Below are positions 61,755 to 64,000 of a stretch of 64,000 nucleotides of DNA, one piece after another. Within the stretch, counting starts at the first letter, position 1; the number at the start of each line of letters is the position of its first letter. The notes below the pieces were generated by a model. The model did no database searches, had not been told where the DNA came from, and saw nothing but the letters and a program-made list of their open reading frames with translations. The position numbers and the translations under genes are program-made. This stretch comes from PALSA-505 sp036501145 (lineage in GTDB: Bacteria > Actinomycetota > Actinomycetes > Streptosporangiales > Streptosporangiaceae), in NCBI GenBank assembly GCA_036501145.1, contig DASYAV010000133.1, forward strand, positions 62,001 to 126,000, given 5' to 3'.

Positions 61755-62743
61755 TGCACGGTGTGCTCCGGGGGGATCACCTCGGCGGCCGGCGGTGGCG
61801 ACGGCGGGGTGCCGTCACCGAAGGGCCGGCCGCCGAGCCGGTCGCGGCCGTGCGGCTCGGCCCAGCCGGCCGGATCCGGGCCGAGCGGCACTATCCCGGT
61901 GGGGTTGACACTGCGGTGCACCTCGTAGTAGTGCCGCTTGATCTGGTCGAAATCGATGGTGTCCCCGAAACCGGGCGTCTGGAACAGGTCACGCGCATAC
62001 GCCCACAGCACCGGCATCTCGGCCAGCTTGCTCCGGTTGCACTTGAAGTGGCCGTGGTAGACGGCGTCGAACCGGGCCAGGGTGGGGAACAGCCGTACAT
62101 CGGCCTCGGTGATGGTGTCCTCCACCAGGTAGCGCTGCCGCTCCAGCCGGGCCGACAGCCAGTCGAGCCGGCTGAACAGCTGGCGGTACGCGCCGGCGTA
62201 GGCCTCCTGCGAGCTGGCGAACCCACACCGGTACACCCCGTTGTTGACATCGTGGAACACCAGGCCGTTGACCTCGTCGATCTCGGCCCGCAGGCCCGGC
62301 GGGTACAGTTCGGGCGCACCCGGGCGCTGGTAGTCCCGCCACTGGCTGGACAGGTCCAGCGTCATCTGGGCAAAGTCGTTCGTCACGACCTGCCCGGTCG
62401 GGACGTCCACGATGGCCGGCACCGTGATGCCGCGCGGGTATCCGGGGAAACGGGCGAAGTAGGCCTGCTGCAGGCGCTCGATGCCCAGCACCGGGTCACG
62501 GCCGCCGGGATCGAGGTCGAAGGTCCAGCTCCGCTCGTCGTGCGTCGGCCCGGCGATCGCCATCGACAGCACATCCTCCAGCCCGAGCAGCCGACGCACG
62601 ATGACCGCCCGGTTAGCCCAGGGGCACGCCCGGCTGACGGCGAGCCGGTACCGGCCCGGCTGCACCGGATACCCGTCCCGCCCGTCGGTGGTGATCCGGG
62701 TCGTTATGTACTGCTGGTCGCGGCGGAATTCACCCTTGGCCAT
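61748..62743 (-). CDS. Glutathionyl-hydroquinone reductase-like (ECM4/YqjG) protein
   Basis: The 331-residue protein has the xi-class glutathione transferase pattern: thioredoxin-like N-terminal domain with CPWA at 40-43 (catalytic C40), PAIVDVPTGQVVTNDF, and a helical C-terminal domain with LVEDTITEADVRLFPTLARFDAVYHGHFKCN. Relatives reduce glutathionyl hydroquinones. Actinobacteria mostly use mycothiol, so the thiol cofactor may differ. GGAAGGAG lies before ATG 62743. Confidence 0.92.
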   Translation of the reverse strand: MAKGEFRRDQQYITTRITTDGRDGYPVQPGRYRLAVSRACPWANRAVIVRRLLGLEDVLSMAIAGPTHDERSWTFDLDPGGRDPVLGIERLQQAYFARFPGYPRGITVPAIVDVPTGQVVTNDFAQMTLDLSSQWRDYQRPGAPELYPPGLRAEIDEVNGLVFHDVNNGVYRCGFASSQEAYAGAYRQLFSRLDWLSARLERQRYLVEDTITEADVRLFPTLARFDAVYHGHFKCNRSKLAEMPVLWAYARDLFQTPGFGDTIDFDQIKRHYYEVHRSVNPTGIVPLGPDPAGWAEPHGRDRLGGRPFGDGTPPSPPPAAEVIPPEHTVQA

Positions 62744-64000
62744 GCGGACCGCTCCTTCCTGGCCCGGCGTTGCCTGGGCCACAGCCTCAGCCGGAACGAC
62801 GCTACCGTGCGCCCCCGGGGGGCCGTCCATTGCGGTTCGGTACAATTCCGTGCGGAATGGCCACCGAGGGTGCAGGGTGGCACAGCCGGCGGCGTGACCG
62901 GTTCTGGCTGCCAGTACCGGAATCGGCCGGCTAGTCGTCCTATCCGCGGCTGGGGAATGCGGGTGCCTTCGCGGCGGTGAGCGCACCGGGAGATCCGCAG
63001 GCCGCAGATCTTCGCGGAAGTTCCGCGGCTGCCCCCAGCCGGCCGCCCACTCGTCGTTCCGCAGTCTCGGGCATTTGGTTCCCGGGGCTTCCCGCAGGTG
63101 GCGAAGACGGCGCTGCGGGCGGGTGGGGCATTCCAGGTCATCCTTTCCCGGCCGCGTCTGTTCGGCGTGGCGAAGAGTTAGCGGCGATGCGGTCCGGATT
63201 GTGCCCGGCCGGGCCGGCGGCCGGCGGCGGCTTTACCGGGCCGCCGCTCCCCGAACTCCGCGATCCACCCTGCCGGAACGACCTGCCTCGGGACTGACGC
63301 TACTCTTGCCGAATCCCTGGGTTTCCGGCCTGGATGAGCCCTTACGGATGGTCTGGGAAGAATTCAGGCATCTGCCCAGGATCGCCGCCGGGCCGGGCGA
63401 TTGACCGGCTGGACCGCGGGCCCCGGGGTATTCGGCGAACGCGGCCGGCGGTGGCACAGCCCGGCCGCGGCCCCGATCCTGTGGCCCGCGGCGAGGTGGC
63501 AAAGCTGATCGCGGGCGCAGCGGGCAGCGATGCGGCACAATGGCCTCCGGCCCTGATGGGGCTGCGTACCAGTGCACAACGGCGTGGCAGGCCGCCCGGT
63601 GGCAGGGCCACGGGGTAACCGCCCACGCGCACCTGTCCGTATCGGTTCCCGGGCGACGGGGGCGGAGTTCACCGATGAGGGCTTGGCAGTTCGGGCTGCC
63701 GCCTGGATTCCCGCAGCGCGCGGGTCCGGAAAACTGCCGGCCGGGCCGGGCCGCCCGGGTGCGGAACTCAGCCGGCAAGCCCACGGAATTGCGCGAGCTT
63801 AGGGTATCGACCCCGGATTCCGGTCTTCTCGCCTGCCACGCCGTGGTGACGTATGCGCGAATCGTCGGCGGGTAGCCGCTCCGGCCGCAGACAGGCGGGA
63901 GATCGTGGATGCGCGGCGGGCGCCCGGGGCGGAACTGTACGCGATCGCCGGGCGCGGAGAGTTTGCAAGATGGAATGCCACTTGCCGCGCTGACCGTGGC
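62744..64000. other. No supported gene to the end of the window
   Basis: About 1.25 kb lacks any convincing gene. Open frames of 60-180 codons exist on both strands, but they overlap one another, have third-position G+C well under the 90% or more of real neighbours, lack ribosome binding sites, and give no recognisable motif. No tRNA, long repeat or mobile-element end is visible. Confidence 0.5.

Noticed and set aside
63233..63784. 183-codon minus-strand open frame
   Set aside because: Codon third positions are not G+C-biased, there is no ribosome binding site, and no motif is recognised.

Overview
The window is about 70% G+C. Genes use ATG, GTG and TTG starts behind purine-rich ribosome binding sites, and third codon positions are nearly always G or C. 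WhiB-like proteins, a SigF/SigB/SigG-class sigma factor, an ANTAR protein and a selenocysteine-type formate dehydrogenase all point to a soil actinomycete (Actinomycetota, perhaps near Streptosporangiales or Streptomycetales). Placement below phylum is inference. There are no rRNA genes, tRNA genes, CRISPR arrays, insertion sequences or prophage genes.

Layout. Positions 1-6.1 kb hold small metabolic genes: a ureohydrolase cut by the window edge, three-domain-free acyltransferases and a thioesterase, a class I fructose-bisphosphate aldolase, and a two-gene ABC exporter. A WhiB gene at 1.2 kb sits behind an unusual clustered palindrome. From 6.4 to 21.6 kb there are proline-rich single-pass membrane proteins, a secreted S53 peptidase, a kinase/PLP-enzyme fusion, HtpG with a coupled cell-wall amidase, an aldo/keto reductase, and a TetR/NmrA divergent pair with a long symmetric operator. 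From 21.8 to 30.7 kb there are a baeRF (Vms1/Rv2629-like) protein, CsbD, a FUSC-type exporter, a secreted protein with 14 repeats, and an NB-ARC/TPR protein. From 30.8 to 36.7 kb there are a Ski2-like helicase overlapping PolX, then a decayed patch (frameshifted Kelch-type gene, truncated hydrolase) and a small DNA-binding protein with its own palindromes. From 37 to 40.4 kb is a sugar ABC importer without an ATPase gene, followed by a secreted G1 (eqolisin) peptidase and a carotenoid-dehydrogenase-like oxidoreductase.

From 43.8 to 52.9 kb one long minus-strand block carries SurE, a Rho-N-type small protein, a three-subunit formate dehydrogenase, an ATP-dependent DNA ligase and a type II NADH dehydrogenase. 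The formate dehydrogenase catalytic subunit contains an in-frame TGA at codon 189, followed at the correct distance by a bacterial SECIS hairpin, so the two reading frames seen there are one selenoprotein gene.

From 53.3 to 60.2 kb is a general-stress cluster: SigF-class sigma factor, small envelope proteins, a universal stress protein, and a tightly coupled STAS / ANTAR-GAF / PP2C operon with no RsbW-type kinase gene beside it. Three matches to a GTTT-N14-15-GGG(N)A(C/T) type promoter lie in this cluster. Next come a possible transcription attenuator, a glycosyltransferase and a glutathionyl-hydroquinone-reductase-like gene. The last 1.25 kb has no gene I can support.

Together the genes describe an aerobic heterotroph able to feed electrons from formate and NADH into quinones, secreting acid-type peptidases, with a stress-response regulon.
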